DNA from: PKWO01 sp036384915
GTDB lineage: Bacteria; Pseudomonadota; Gammaproteobacteria; Burkholderiales; Burkholderiaceae_D
NCBI GenBank assembly: GCA_036384915.1
Contig: DASVLJ010000063.1
Span: 1 to 64,000 of the forward strand
Direction: 5' to 3'
DNA: 64,000 nt
Shown here: positions 24,503 through 33,885 of the stretch, piece after piece
Position numbering within the stretch: position 1 is the stretch's first letter
Layout of the letters: each line of letters opens with the position of its first letter
Notes under the pieces: model-generated
Told to the model about the DNA's origin: nothing
The model's database searches: none
Seen by the model: only the letters and a program-made list of their open reading frames with translations
Position numbers and translations under genes: made by a program

Positions 24503-25384
24503 TTACGTTGGCGAATAGGCGAGTCTAACGTAAATGGGCGCAAAGGCTTCCGCTTGCGTGATTTCGATCAGCGTTTCCTTGGCCAGTTCGAGCAGCGCGA
24601 CGAAATTGACCACCACCACGGGCACGCCGCGCGCGGGGTCGAACAGGTCGGCGAACTCGACGAATTTTGCCGACTGCAGGCGGCGCAGGATGCCCGTCAT
24701 GTGCTCGCGCACGGACAACTCTTCGCGGCTGATGGTGTGGTGCGCCGTGAGCCTGGCGCGCTTCATCACGTCGGCCCAGGCTTCCTGCAGATCGACGATA
24801 TTGACTTCGGGCCAGCGCGGCACCAGGCTTTGCTCGATATAGATTTGCGCGCGCACGTAGTCGCGCCCCAACTGCGGCAGCGTATCGAGCTGTTGTGCGG
24901 CGAGCTTGATCTGTTCGTATTCGAGCAGGCGGCGCACCAGTTCGGCACGCGGGTCGGCCGCTTCCTCGCCCGTTTCGCTTTTCTTCACCGGCAGCAGCAT
25001 GCGCGACTTGATCTCGATCAGCATGGCGGCCATCAGCAGGTATTCCGCCGCCAGTTCGAGGTTGCGGCTGCGAATCTGGTCGACGTATTCCAGGTATTGC
25101 AAGGTCACTTGCGCCATCGGAATGTCGAGGATGTTGAAGTTCTGCTTGCGGATCAGGTAGAGCAGCAGGTCGAGCGGGCCTTCGAAGGCTTCGAGGAAGA
25201 CTTCGAGCGCATCGGGCGGGATGTAGAGGTCGTTGGGCAGGTTGAACAGCGGCTCGCCATACAGGCGTGCAATGCCGACGCCGTCGACCACGTCGGGTGT
25301 GCTGTCGGCCTGACCTTCCACGGCCAAGTCCGGGGCGCTGGACGGCAATTGCGCCAGCAGCGAATCCTGCCCGTGGGTGCTCAC
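24503..25384 (-). CDS. scpA: Segregation and condensation protein A
   Basis: A 293-residue protein starting at GTG directly after the stop of the DUF3460 gene. It carries the ScpA signature FEGPLDLLLYLIRKQNFNIL at about residues 68-86 and AAEYLLMAAMLIEIKSRMLLP. ScpA is the kleisin that bridges SMC ATPase heads during chromosome condensation. About 60 residues precede the conserved part, a little longer than usual. No scpB is in this window. Confidence 0.95.
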   Translation of the reverse strand: MSTHGQDSLLAQLPSSAPDLAVEGQADSTPDVVDGVGIARLYGEPLFNLPNDLYIPPDALEVFLEAFEGPLDLLLYLIRKQNFNILDIPMAQVTLQYLEYVDQIRSRNLELAAEYLLMAAMLIEIKSRMLLPVKKSETGEEAADPRAELVRRLLEYEQIKLAAQQLDTLPQLGRDYVRAQIYIEQSLVPRWPEVNIVDLQEAWADVMKRARLTAHHTISREELSVREHMTGILRRLQSAKFVEFADLFDPARGVPVVVVNFVALLELAKETLIEITQAEAFAPIYVRLAYSPT

Positions 25385-25591
25385 TTATTTGCTTTGGTAG
25401 ACGTAGGCTTGCTGCTTGACGCGCGAATCGTCGCTGCGGCGCTTCCAGTCGAGATCGATCGGTGCCTTGTCCCACAGCAGGGCGCGGCCGGCGCGTTGCG
25501 ATTCCTCCAGCTTGGGATTCTGTTTCTTCAATCCATTGATGAATTGGGTCGCTTCGGACTCGTAGGTAACAATTTTCGGCGGCAGGATCAT
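25385..25591 (-). CDS. DUF3460 family protein
   Basis: A 68-residue basic cytosolic protein: YESEATQFINGLKKQNP, RAGRALLWDK, then a Tyr/Gln/Lys-rich end. This small family of unknown function is typically found next to scpA in Burkholderiales, as here, where its TAA is followed immediately by the scpA GTG. Confidence 0.88.
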   Translation of the reverse strand: MILPPKIVTYESEATQFINGLKKQNPKLEESQRAGRALLWDKAPIDLDWKRRSDDSRVKQQAYVYQSK

Positions 25592-25861
25592 GACAGGTTG
25601 ATAACAGGTTGGAACTGGCTGATATTTTACCCCGACTTGCGTCTTGGACCGAAAAACAGCCTGTCCGCCGCAAAGTGTTGCAAATGAACTTAAGGCATCG
25701 TGTGACGTCCGGTTTCGCGCAAAGATTGTCTTTGCGTAGCGCTGGTATTGGAAGTAAGATGAAAATTCAATTGATAGGCGGCAAGTTTAAAGGCTCTCTT
25801 GAGAAGGGCTCGAAACTGGTAGTGATGCTGTCAGTTTGCCGCCAGGGTGACCGGGGCTTGT

Positions 25862-28003
25862 ATGTCGGCACATTCGGAAGCAGCCATTGCCGAAATCCTC
25901 CTCGTTGACGATGTGGCAACGGAGTTGGACGACCTGACCGATGCATTGGGTCAGCAGGGCCATGCTGTGCGTGTCGCGAGCAGCGGCAATGGCATCATGG
26001 CTGAAATCGGCCGCCTCCCTCCCGATTTGATCCTGCTCGCCTGCGCCACGGCGGAGGCCGTGGAGTTTTGCCGCAATATCAAGTCCGTGGCTGAGTTGGC
26101 CGGCATTCCGGTGATCTTCCTGGCCGAACAGGACGACGTGCAGCAAAAGCTCAGGGCCTTCGAATTGGGCTGTGCCGATTACCTCGTCAAGCCGTTCTCG
26201 GCGATGGAAGTCTGTGCCCGGGTGAGCTTGCAACTGAAACAAAAACGCGAACGCGAAGTGCTCGGTTTCCGTGCCGGGCACGATGCGCTCACCGGCCTGC
26301 CCAACCGCAATCTGCTGATCGACCGGCTGCATCAGGCCGTGAGCTATGCCGAGCGTTACGAGCGCCGGGTGGCCGTAGCCTATATCGATCTGGACAAGTT
26401 CAAGTTCGTCAACGATACGCTGGGCCACGATGCGGGCGACCAATTGCTCGTCGAGGTGGCGCGGCGCCTGCAGGCTTGCGTGCGGGAGTCCGATACCGTG
26501 GCGCGCCTGGGCGGCGACGAATTCGCTCTCGTGCTGTACGACCAGGCCAACGAAGACGTGACCATGCATGCCATGCAGCGCATCCTGAACAGCATCGCCG
26601 AACCCATCCTGGTCGAAGGCGGCGAAATCCGCACCACCTGCAGTATCGGTTTCTCGTTCTATCCGCAGGATGGGCGGGACGTCGATACGCTGTTGAAGAA
26701 CGCCGATGCGGCCATGTACCGCGCCAAGGAACTGGGGCGCAACAACTTCCAGTTCTTCACTGAAGACCTGACCGAGCGCATCAACCAGCGCGTGGCGCTG
26801 GAGCGCAGCCTGCATGGCGCGCTCGAACGCCAGGAATTTTTTCTGCACTACCAGCCGCGCGTGGACTTGCACACCGGCCGCGTGACCGGCATCGAGGCCT
26901 TGCTGCGCTGGGACCATCCCGAGCACGGCGTGATCGAGCCGCTGCGTTTCATCCCCCTGGCCGAAGAGATCGGCATGATGCCGCGCATCGGGCTTTGGGT
27001 CATGCGCATGGCTTGCCTGCAGATGAAGAAATGGCACAAGGAAAAGATCGCCATGCTGCCGATGGCGGTCAATGTCGCCGGGACGCAATTCCTGCAGCCC
27101 GATTTTGCGGCGCAGGTCGCAGCAGTGCTCGAGGAAACCGGCGTCGATCCGCATTTTCTCGAACTGGAAATCAGCGAGGCGCAATCGATGCAAGACCCGG
27201 TGACGACGGTGCGCGTGCTGCACGAATTGAAGGACATCGGCGTACGCCTGGTGGTGGACGATTTCGGTTCGGGCTACACCAACCTGAATTTCCTCAAGCA
27301 ATTGCCGCTCGACCAGATCAAGCTGCACCAGAGCTTCGTGCGCGACATCGGCCACAATCCGGAAGACCTGGCCATCTCGGATGCCGTGATCTCGATGGCG
27401 CACAGCCTGCATCTGCGCGTCACGGCCGAAGGCGTGGAAAGTGAAGGCCAACTGGCCTTGCTGGCCGACCGCGGCTGCGACGAATTCCAGGGTTTTTATT
27501 TCAGTGCGCCGCTCTCTGGCGAGGACTGCGGCGCCATCCTGCGCGAACAGCGCAGCGTGCCGCTGGAAAAACTGGGCCGCGAACACGGCACCCGCACCGT
27601 GCTGCTGGTGGACGACGAGCAATGCGTGCTCTCGGCCCTGGCGCGCTCGCTCTCCGGTTTCAACTACCGGATATTGCAGGCTAGGAGCGGCCCGGCTGCG
27701 CTGGAACTGCTGGCGACGCACGAAGTGGGCGTGATCATCTGCGACCAGCGCATGCCCGACATGAGCGGGGTCGAGTTGTTCCGCCGCATCCGCCAGATGT
27801 ATCCGCAAACGGTGCGCATTATCCTCTCGGGCTATGCCGATGTCGGCATCGTGACCGATGCGATCAATGTCGGCGCCGTGTTCAAGTTCCTCAACAAGCC
27901 CTGGGACAAGGTGCAGTTGTGCGAGATCATCGAGGATGCGTTCGAGATGTACGAAAGCGAAACGGAGGCAGGCTGGCAGCCGGCGAACCGTTTGCCGGTT
28001 TGA
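25862..28003 (+). CDS. Receiver-GGDEF-EAL-receiver c-di-GMP protein
   Basis: A 713-residue cytosolic protein from ATG 25862; an upstream GTG at 25847 is possible. Order: receiver 1 (about 10-125), GGDEF (about 135-300, RLGGDEF), EAL (about 310-560, EALLRW, DDFGSGY, AEGVES) and receiver 2 (about 580-700, CDQRMPDMSG). Receiver 1 has PDLILLACATAE where the phospho-Asp is expected, so it is probably not phosphorylated; receiver 2 keeps its Asp and looks like the RpfG type. The GGDEF motif is intact. In EAL, the usual LKIDRSF is IKLHQSF. Both synthesis and breakdown of c-di-GMP are possible. Two flanking receivers on one GGDEF-EAL protein is unusual. Confidence 0.93.
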   Translation: MSAHSEAAIAEILLVDDVATELDDLTDALGQQGHAVRVASSGNGIMAEIGRLPPDLILLACATAEAVEFCRNIKSVAELAGIPVIFLAEQDDVQQKLRAFELGCADYLVKPFSAMEVCARVSLQLKQKREREVLGFRAGHDALTGLPNRNLLIDRLHQAVSYAERYERRVAVAYIDLDKFKFVNDTLGHDAGDQLLVEVARRLQACVRESDTVARLGGDEFALVLYDQANEDVTMHAMQRILNSIAEPILVEGGEIRTTCSIGFSFYPQDGRDVDTLLKNADAAMYRAKELGRNNFQFFTEDLTERINQRVALERSLHGALERQEFFLHYQPRVDLHTGRVTGIEALLRWDHPEHGVIEPLRFIPLAEEIGMMPRIGLWVMRMACLQMKKWHKEKIAMLPMAVNVAGTQFLQPDFAAQVAAVLEETGVDPHFLELEISEAQSMQDPVTTVRVLHELKDIGVRLVVDDFGSGYTNLNFLKQLPLDQIKLHQSFVRDIGHNPEDLAISDAVISMAHSLHLRVTAEGVESEGQLALLADRGCDEFQGFYFSAPLSGEDCGAILREQRSVPLEKLGREHGTRTVLLVDDEQCVLSALARSLSGFNYRILQARSGPAALELLATHEVGVIICDQRMPDMSGVELFRRIRQMYPQTVRIILSGYADVGIVTDAINVGAVFKFLNKPWDKVQLCEIIEDAFEMYESETEAGWQPANRLPV

Positions 28004-28020
28004 CTGCATTTTGAAGTTTT

Positions 28021-28128
28021 GTAGGTTGGGTTGAGCGAATGCGAAGCCCAACAACCGCGCGTTAAATCAACGCATGTAATGGCGCAATCCGCCGATGTTG
28101 GGCTTCGCATTCGCTCAGCCCAACCTAC
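28021..28128. repeat. 108-bp repeat with 32-bp inverted arms
   Basis: The arms 28021-28052 (GTAGGTTGGGTTGAGCGAAT...) and 28097-28128 differ at one base in 32. The arms contain GCGAAGCCCAAC, so each transcript strand folds into a long hairpin that can end both converging transcripts. A related, more decayed copy lies at 59613-59733. Confidence 0.9.
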
Positions 28129-28137
28129 GAAATTTTG

Positions 28138-30216
28138 TCAGCGCACCCGCATGCCAGGCTCGGCACCCGGCCAGGGATTCAACACATAAATCCCCGGATT
28201 GGCCTTCTCATCGGCAGCAGACGCGGCCAGCACCATGCCTTCGGACACGCCGAACTTCATCTTGCGCGGCGCCAGGTTGGCCACCATCACGGTCAGCTTG
28301 CCGACCAGTTCCTCCGGCTTGTAAGCCGACTTGATGCCTGAAAACACGTTGCGCAAGCGGCCTTCGCCCACGTCGAGCGAGAGGCGCAACAGCTTGTCCG
28401 AACCTTCCACGGCCTGGCAATCGACGATTTTGGCGATGCGCAGGTCGATCTTGGCGAAATCCTCGATCTTGATCTCGGGCGCGAGTTCTTCGATATCGGC
28501 TTTTGCCGTTTCGCCAGCTTGTGCCGGCGCCGCCTCCTCGGGTTGCTCGAATAAGGCATCGAGCATTTTGGCCTCGACGCGCGTCATCAGGTGATTGTAC
28601 GGATTGATCGTGTGGCCATCGGCCAGCGGCTTCGCCACATCGGCCCATTGCAGCGGCGCCACGTTCAACTGCGCTTCGACCTGGATAGCCAGTGCGGGAA
28701 GCACGGGCTTGAGGTAGATCGTCAGAATGCGGAATGCCTCCAGCAGGCGGCTGCAGACTTCTTGCAATTGCGCGTCTTTTGCCGCATCCTTGGCCAATTC
28801 CCAGGGCTTGTTGGCATCGACATAGGCATTGACCTTGTCCGCCAACTCCATCACGGCGCGCAAGGCCTTGCCGAATTCGCGCTGGTCGTACAACGACTGG
28901 ATTTCCGGGCCGGTCTGGCGCAGCGCGGAGAGAAACGTATCCCCGTCGGTGGCCCAGCTCGTGACCACCTTGCCGCCGAACTTCTTGACGATGAAGCCCG
29001 AAGCGCGGCTCGCGATATTGACGTACTTGCCGATCAAATCGCTGTTGACGCGCGCGACGAAATCGTCCGGGTTGAAATCCACGTCTTCCACCTTGGCCGA
29101 AAGTTTGGCCGCGATATAGTAGCGCAGCCATTCCGGGTTCATGCCCACGTCGAGATAGCGCAGGGGCGAAATGCCGGTGCCGCGCGACTTCGACATCTTT
29201 TCGCCCGAGACCGTGATGAAGCCGTGCACGTAGACGTTGTTGGGCACCTTCATGCCGGCAAAATGCAGCATGGCGGGCCAGAACAACGTGTGGAAGTAGG
29301 TGATGTCCTTGCCGATGAAATGATATTGCTCGGTCTTGGGATCGGCCATGAAGGCCTCGTAGTCGCGCCCGGTCTTGCCGAAGTAATTCTTCAGCGAGGC
29401 GAGGTAGCCGATCGGCGCGTCGAGCCAGACGTAGAAGTATTTGCCCGGCGCATCGGGAATCTCGATGCCGAAGTAGGGCGCATCGCGGCTGATATCCCAG
29501 TCGCCCAGACTGCTTTTGCCGTCGGTCTCGCCTTCGAGCCATTCCCTGCACTTGTTGGCAACCTCGGGCTGCAGCTTGCCGTCCAGCGCCCAGCCGCGCA
29601 GGAATTCCACGCACTTCGGGTCGGACAGCTTGAAGAAATAATGGTCGGACGACTTCAGCACCGGCGTCGCACCCGACAGGGCCGAGTAGGGGTTCTTCAA
29701 CTCCGTCGGGGCATAGACCGAGCCGCACACCTCGCACGAATCGCCATATTGGTCCTTGGCGCCGCACTTCGGGCATTCGCCCTTGATGTAGCGGTCGGCC
29801 AGGAACATCTCCTTGACCGGATCGAAGAATTGCTCGATGGTCTTGGTCGTGATCAGCTTCGCATCGTCGCGCAGGCGGCGGTATACCTCTTGCGAGAGCT
29901 CGTGGTTTTCCGCACCGTCGGTCGAGTGCCAATTGTCGAAGGCGACGTGAAAACCGTCCAGCGTGGGCTTGCGCGTCGCGGCAATCCTGGCCACAAACTC
30001 TTGCGGCGTAATGCCTGCCTTGTCGGCCGCGATCATGATGGGCGCGCCATGCGCATCGTCGGCGCAGACGAAATTCACCTCGTGGCCCTGCATTCGCTGG
30101 AACCGCACCCAGATGTCGGCCTGGATGTACTCCATGATGTGGCCGATATGGAAGCTGCCGTTGGCATAGGGCAGGGCGGTGGTGACGAACAGTTGGCGGG
30201 ACAGGGGAGTACTCAT
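28138..30216 (-). CDS. metG: Methionyl-tRNA synthetase
   Basis: A 692-residue protein starting MSTPLSRQLFVTTALPYANG. It charges tRNA-Met. HIGH motif: FHIGH; KMSKS motif: GEKMSKSRGT. A zinc knuckle with CPKC and CEVC is present, as in the long type 1 enzymes. The C-terminal 110 residues form an EMAP-type tRNA-binding domain (KIEDFAKIDLRIAKIVDCQ). The length is normal. The ribosome-binding region is near AGGGG about 12 bases upstream. Confidence 0.97.
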   Translation of the reverse strand: MSTPLSRQLFVTTALPYANGSFHIGHIMEYIQADIWVRFQRMQGHEVNFVCADDAHGAPIMIAADKAGITPQEFVARIAATRKPTLDGFHVAFDNWHSTDGAENHELSQEVYRRLRDDAKLITTKTIEQFFDPVKEMFLADRYIKGECPKCGAKDQYGDSCEVCGSVYAPTELKNPYSALSGATPVLKSSDHYFFKLSDPKCVEFLRGWALDGKLQPEVANKCREWLEGETDGKSSLGDWDISRDAPYFGIEIPDAPGKYFYVWLDAPIGYLASLKNYFGKTGRDYEAFMADPKTEQYHFIGKDITYFHTLFWPAMLHFAGMKVPNNVYVHGFITVSGEKMSKSRGTGISPLRYLDVGMNPEWLRYYIAAKLSAKVEDVDFNPDDFVARVNSDLIGKYVNIASRASGFIVKKFGGKVVTSWATDGDTFLSALRQTGPEIQSLYDQREFGKALRAVMELADKVNAYVDANKPWELAKDAAKDAQLQEVCSRLLEAFRILTIYLKPVLPALAIQVEAQLNVAPLQWADVAKPLADGHTINPYNHLMTRVEAKMLDALFEQPEEAAPAQAGETAKADIEELAPEIKIEDFAKIDLRIAKIVDCQAVEGSDKLLRLSLDVGEGRLRNVFSGIKSAYKPEELVGKLTVMVANLAPRKMKFGVSEGMVLAASAADEKANPGIYVLNPWPGAEPGMRVR

Positions 30217-30343
30217 TGGGTGCTCAGGCAGCCTTGCTGGGGTTGAAAAAAGCGAAAACCCTGATTTTAGCAGAGGAGGGCACGGGGTATTCGTCAGACC
30301 GGCCGAGGATGCGTTCAAACGCAGATAGCAGGTGCCGCAGGGC

Positions 30344-30349
30344 TATAAT
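30344..30349 (+). promoter_or_regulatory. Candidate -10 box for the MAPEG pseudogene
   Basis: TATAAT lies 31 bases before the ATG at 30381, within the divergent interval with metG. No clear -35 hexamer was recognised. Confidence 0.45.
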
Positions 30350-30380
30350 CGATGCGGTATGGGGAGGCTAGGGAGGCAGC

Positions 30381-30849
30381 ATGCTGCGCAAGCAGTTGAT
30401 CGGCATCACCCTCGCTGCGGCGGCCATCGCCACGCTGGCGCTCGTGTGGCACTACCGTATAGCGTTTGCGCCTTACGTGCTGGCACTCGACGACTCGGCC
30501 GGCCGACTGGCGTTTGCGCTGACCTGGCTGCTTTTGCCGCCGCGCCATTGACGGCACGCGGACACCAGCCAATTGGGGCCTGGAACTCAATCTGCGCTAC
30601 AACCAGAACACCCTGGAGCAACTTGTGCTCGCTGCGATTGCCTGGGGTGGAATGGCAGAGCAATTGCCGCATGCGCAGCTGTACCTGATTCCCGTGATGG
30701 GCGTGCTGTTCGTCGCGGGGCGCATTACGTTTGTGATCGGCTACGCGGCCTATCCGATAGCGCGGGCGTATGGCATGGTGTTGACGGTGCTGCCGACCAT
30801 TCTGGCTTACTTCTGGGTGCTGCAGCACATTTGCCTGAGCAAGTCCTGA
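30381..30849 (+). pseudogene. MAPEG-family membrane protein, frameshifted
   Basis: From ATG 30381, behind GGGAGG, a frame of 56 codons encodes MLRKQLIGITLAAAAIATLAL and ends at a stop at 30549. The continuation is in another frame from about 30544: IDGTRTPANWGLELNLRYNQNTLEQ, then AYFWVLQHICLSKS to the stop at 30849. The RYNQNTLEQ region and four spans match the MAPEG family (eicosanoid/glutathione metabolism type membrane proteins). About 20 residues typical of relatives seem missing at the joint, so a small deletion with frameshift is likely. A sequencing error is the alternative. Confidence 0.7.
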
Positions 30850-30864
30850 TGGCTTCGCGAGAAT

Positions 30865-32370
30865 TTATTGCGCCCGAAGCCAGGTTTTGGCCTCATCCTG
30901 GCTTTGCAGGATTGTTCCGGTTTCGTTGATGGCGTAAGCGGTCTTTCCGTCGTGCGACCAGAACATGCTCCATAAGCCGGGTTCGGCCCGTTGCGGTGAA
31001 TCCGTCCAGGTCTTGCCGCCGTCCTCAGTGTACGTAAATTCCGGGCTGGAGGAAAACGCAACGTGCCGCAACGAAAAACCATGCTTGTCGTCGCTGAATG
31101 CCGGAATACGCGACATGCGCGGAAATGGAGACGAGCTCCAGGTCTTGCCGTCATCGCGGCTGACGTAAGGGTTCATCACCATCACGATGCAGCCTGCTTC
31201 CAGGCTGCCGTCCGGCATCATACTGATACCCGAGCAAGAGCCGGGCATGTCGTATTGCTCGTTGCTGCCCTGCGCCAAGTCGAGCACGGCCACCTTTCGG
31301 CCCGGTACGAAGGTGATCAGGTGGTCGCCATGGAGCAGGGACTGCGGTCGCACTGCCCGGTAGTCGAAAAAACGCGATATCGATGAGGTGTATTGCGCCA
31401 GCAGTTGCCAGTCGCTGCTGCGCAAGGGCGCGGAGTAGATTTGGATTTCGCCCCCATGCATGATGGTGGCCACGACGCGGCCATTCCATTCACTGAGATC
31501 GAGCGTGATTCCATACGGGATGTTGCCCCGAAGCGAACGCCATGTCAGGCCTTGGTCGCTCGAGGATTTGAGCATCCCGAGCTCTCCGCCGGCGACCCAG
31601 TCGCCATTGGACGCTACCAGCAAAGCCCCTACCGCGCTGCGCTGGCCGACATCGTAGACGGTCCAGCCTTTGCGGGAATTCCATCGCATCACAGCGCCGT
31701 TGTCGCCGGCGAAAACCAGATCGCCTTCCGCTGTCTCCTGGTGCGATGCGAAGCCCACGCTGTGCAGCAAGGAATAATTGCTCATTTCGGCCATATTCGA
31801 CGGGACGCTGTCTGCACGCCAGCCGAGCGTGGGATTCCCCAACAATTTTCGCAGATCGGGAGTGAGCTCCCGAACCAGGGTCTTGGTCTCTTCCATATCG
31901 CCGGGCTGGCTATGGCTGAGCATTTCCTTACCGGTGTTGTCTAGCCCTTCGGACTCGACAATCACGCCAAGGTCGGTCAATTTGCCGGATTCGATATCGA
32001 AACGGCTGAATTTTTCGTTGACGGTCAGCCAGGCATTGTTGCGCCGGAACTTCTCCAAGCGGTAATGGCCCGGCGGCAGTGCAGCGGCAAAGATGGCGGA
32101 GCGCGAGGTACTGCCGTCGGCGATTACCTGGAGCGTGTACGTCGCAGGCGCGCCGGACGAGTCCGCCTCACGCTCGATGGTAAGGGCGTCCCATGCCTTG
32201 GCGAAGTAGATGAGGATCATCTCCGGCTTGTTCGATAGCACCCGCAAGAGGACCGCGCCGTCATTCGGCGCTTGCAGCGCGGGTTTGCTATCTTCCGCGG
32301 CGGCACTGCCGGCGACGGCCAGGGCAAATAACGAGGCAATTAAGCTGCAGGTAAAGGAGCGGTTCGACAT
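30865..32370 (-). CDS. Secreted BNR-repeat (sialidase-like) beta-propeller protein
   Basis: A 501-residue protein with a signal peptide (LIASLFALAVAGSAAA-ED). Residues 40-130 form an N-terminal beta domain. From residue 190 on there are propeller blades with four Asp-box-like motifs: SSDQGLTW, SRDDGKTW, TEDGGKTW and SQDEAKTW. Asp-box proteins include sialidases and photosystem-assembly-like propellers; the catalytic Arg triad and Tyr/Glu of sialidases are not evident, so I call only the fold. It is probably periplasmic and stands alone. Confidence 0.75.
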   Translation of the reverse strand: MSNRSFTCSLIASLFALAVAGSAAAEDSKPALQAPNDGAVLLRVLSNKPEMILIYFAKAWDALTIEREADSSGAPATYTLQVIADGSTSRSAIFAAALPPGHYRLEKFRRNNAWLTVNEKFSRFDIESGKLTDLGVIVESEGLDNTGKEMLSHSQPGDMEETKTLVRELTPDLRKLLGNPTLGWRADSVPSNMAEMSNYSLLHSVGFASHQETAEGDLVFAGDNGAVMRWNSRKGWTVYDVGQRSAVGALLVASNGDWVAGGELGMLKSSSDQGLTWRSLRGNIPYGITLDLSEWNGRVVATIMHGGEIQIYSAPLRSSDWQLLAQYTSSISRFFDYRAVRPQSLLHGDHLITFVPGRKVAVLDLAQGSNEQYDMPGSCSGISMMPDGSLEAGCIVMVMNPYVSRDDGKTWSSSPFPRMSRIPAFSDDKHGFSLRHVAFSSSPEFTYTEDGGKTWTDSPQRAEPGLWSMFWSHDGKTAYAINETGTILQSQDEAKTWLRAQ

Positions 32371-32550
32371 GATTGTGCGGGATCGTGTTTTTCGAAAGAC
32401 TAAAGCCGGATCGGCGCCAGCTCTAGGCAGGATGATAGCAGACAGGCATTGGATGGCCGCCGTGCACGGGGCTCGACGCTACGGGCCTGTTTCGCCTCCC
32501 GCTTTCCGCTACACTTGCGGTCTATCCACAAGCACCCCGCAGGAGCAGCA

Positions 32551-33639
32551 ATGAGCATCGATGCAGAAGCAATCAAGGGCGCCTTGTCCGCCGTGATCGA
32601 CCCCAATACGGGCAAGGATTTCATCAGCGAAAAATCCATCAAGAATATCAAGGTCGAAGGCGGCAGTGTTTCCTTCGATGTGGAACTCGGTTACCCTGCG
32701 CGCTCGCAATTCGCACTGGTTGCTCAGCTGACGGAAGGCGCCGTGCGCAAGCTGCCCGGTGTCACGGAAGCGAAGGCCAACGTCAGCTCAAAGATCGTGG
32801 CGCATGCCGTGCAGCGCGGCATCAAGGTCATGCCCAATGTGAAGAATATCATTGCGGTGGCTTCGGGCAAGGGCGGGGTGGGCAAATCCACCACCGCCGT
32901 CAACCTGGCTCTGGCATTGGCCGCCGAAGGCGCGCAGGTCGGCATACTCGACGCGGACATCTACGGTCCGTCGCAGCCCACCATGATGGGCATTTCGGGC
33001 AAGCCCACCACGCAAGACGGCAAGACCATGGAGCCGCTGGAAAACCACGGCTTGCAGGTGTCCTCGATCGGCTTCCTGGTCGACCAGGATGAAGCCATGG
33101 TATGGCGCGGCCCCATCGTCACACAAGCCTTGCAGCAATTGATCACGCAAACCAATTGGCGCGATCTCGACTATCTCGTGGTCGACATGCCGCCCGGCAC
33201 GGGCGACGTGCAGCTCACCTTGTCGCAAAAGGTGCCCGTCACGGGGGCCGTGATCGTGACCACGCCGCAGGATATCGCCCTGCTCGATGCGCGGCGCGGT
33301 TTGAAGATGTTCGAGAAGGTGGGTATTCCCATCCTTGGCATTGTGGAAAACATGAGCATGCATATCTGTTCCAACTGCGGCCATGCCGAAGCTATTTTCG
33401 GTACAGGCGGCGGTGAGAAGATGTGCAAGGACTACGAGGTCGATTTCCTCGGTGCCCTGCCTTTGACGATGGCCATCCGCGAGCAGGCCGATTCGGGCAA
33501 GCCCACCGTGGTGGCAGAACCCGAGGGCAAGATCGCCGAAATCTACAAAGCCATCGCGCGCAAGGTGGCGGTGAAGGTGGCGGAGAAGGCCAAGGACATG
33601 TCCAGCAAATTCCCGACGATTACCGTGCAAAACGATTGA
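32551..33639 (+). CDS. apbC: Mrp/ApbC iron-sulfur cluster carrier
   Basis: A 362-residue protein starting behind AGGAG. It has an N-terminal MIP18-like domain (to about residue 90), then the P-loop ATPase with deviant Walker A SGKGGVGKST, DADIYGPSQP, and the cluster-binding CSNC (CxxC) near residue 272. It binds and transfers [4Fe-4S] clusters to apoproteins. Length and domain order are normal. Downstream lies a 240-base gap before the OFA transporter. Confidence 0.95.
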   Translation: MSIDAEAIKGALSAVIDPNTGKDFISEKSIKNIKVEGGSVSFDVELGYPARSQFALVAQLTEGAVRKLPGVTEAKANVSSKIVAHAVQRGIKVMPNVKNIIAVASGKGGVGKSTTAVNLALALAAEGAQVGILDADIYGPSQPTMMGISGKPTTQDGKTMEPLENHGLQVSSIGFLVDQDEAMVWRGPIVTQALQQLITQTNWRDLDYLVVDMPPGTGDVQLTLSQKVPVTGAVIVTTPQDIALLDARRGLKMFEKVGIPILGIVENMSMHICSNCGHAEAIFGTGGGEKMCKDYEVDFLGALPLTMAIREQADSGKPTVVAEPEGKIAEIYKAIARKVAVKVAEKAKDMSSKFPTITVQND

Positions 33640-33682
33640 TCAGGCGTCAACTACTTGTTTTGCTTGAGGTATTTTTCAAAAA

Positions 33683-33710
33683 AATCCGCGTTTCTTGTGC
33701 AGCGCGGATT
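33683..33710 (-). terminator. Hairpin with T-run on the minus strand
   Basis: AATCCGCG/CGCGGATT with a 12-base loop is followed by seven T when read on the minus strand, and only by a weak T pattern on the plus strand. No minus-strand gene lies to its right, so it may end a small RNA or serve apbC weakly. Confidence 0.45.
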
Positions 33711-33885
33711 GCAAAATCTCTTTCGCGGTGGGATGCTTGCTGTTCCATTAATATTGGGAAATAATTACAATGCGGTAATTTTTAACGGGGTCGAGACGAC
33801 GCTTTAACACGCGTATCGGCATCGCAATAACAATAAGTGAGTCCCCGCCCAGAGGAATTCGCCCCACCCACTTAAAGGAGAATAC

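Noticed and set aside
23462..25687. A 741-codon plus-strand frame opposite btuF, panC and scpA
   Set aside because: It spans three real genes on the other strand and has no start signal or domain.
25787..28054. A 755-codon open frame on the minus strand opposite the GGDEF-EAL gene
   Set aside because: It is a frame shadow of a high-GC gene: composition is His/Gln/Arg-rich, no domain is recognisable, and the plus strand encodes conserved catalytic motifs.
28591..30246. A 551-codon plus-strand frame opposite metG
   Set aside because: It is fully antisense to a conserved synthetase and has shadow-type composition.
33683..33710. Hairpin behind apbC as a firm small-RNA terminator
   Set aside because: The T-run is on the strand without a gene and no promoter was recognised, so it is kept only as a weak feature.
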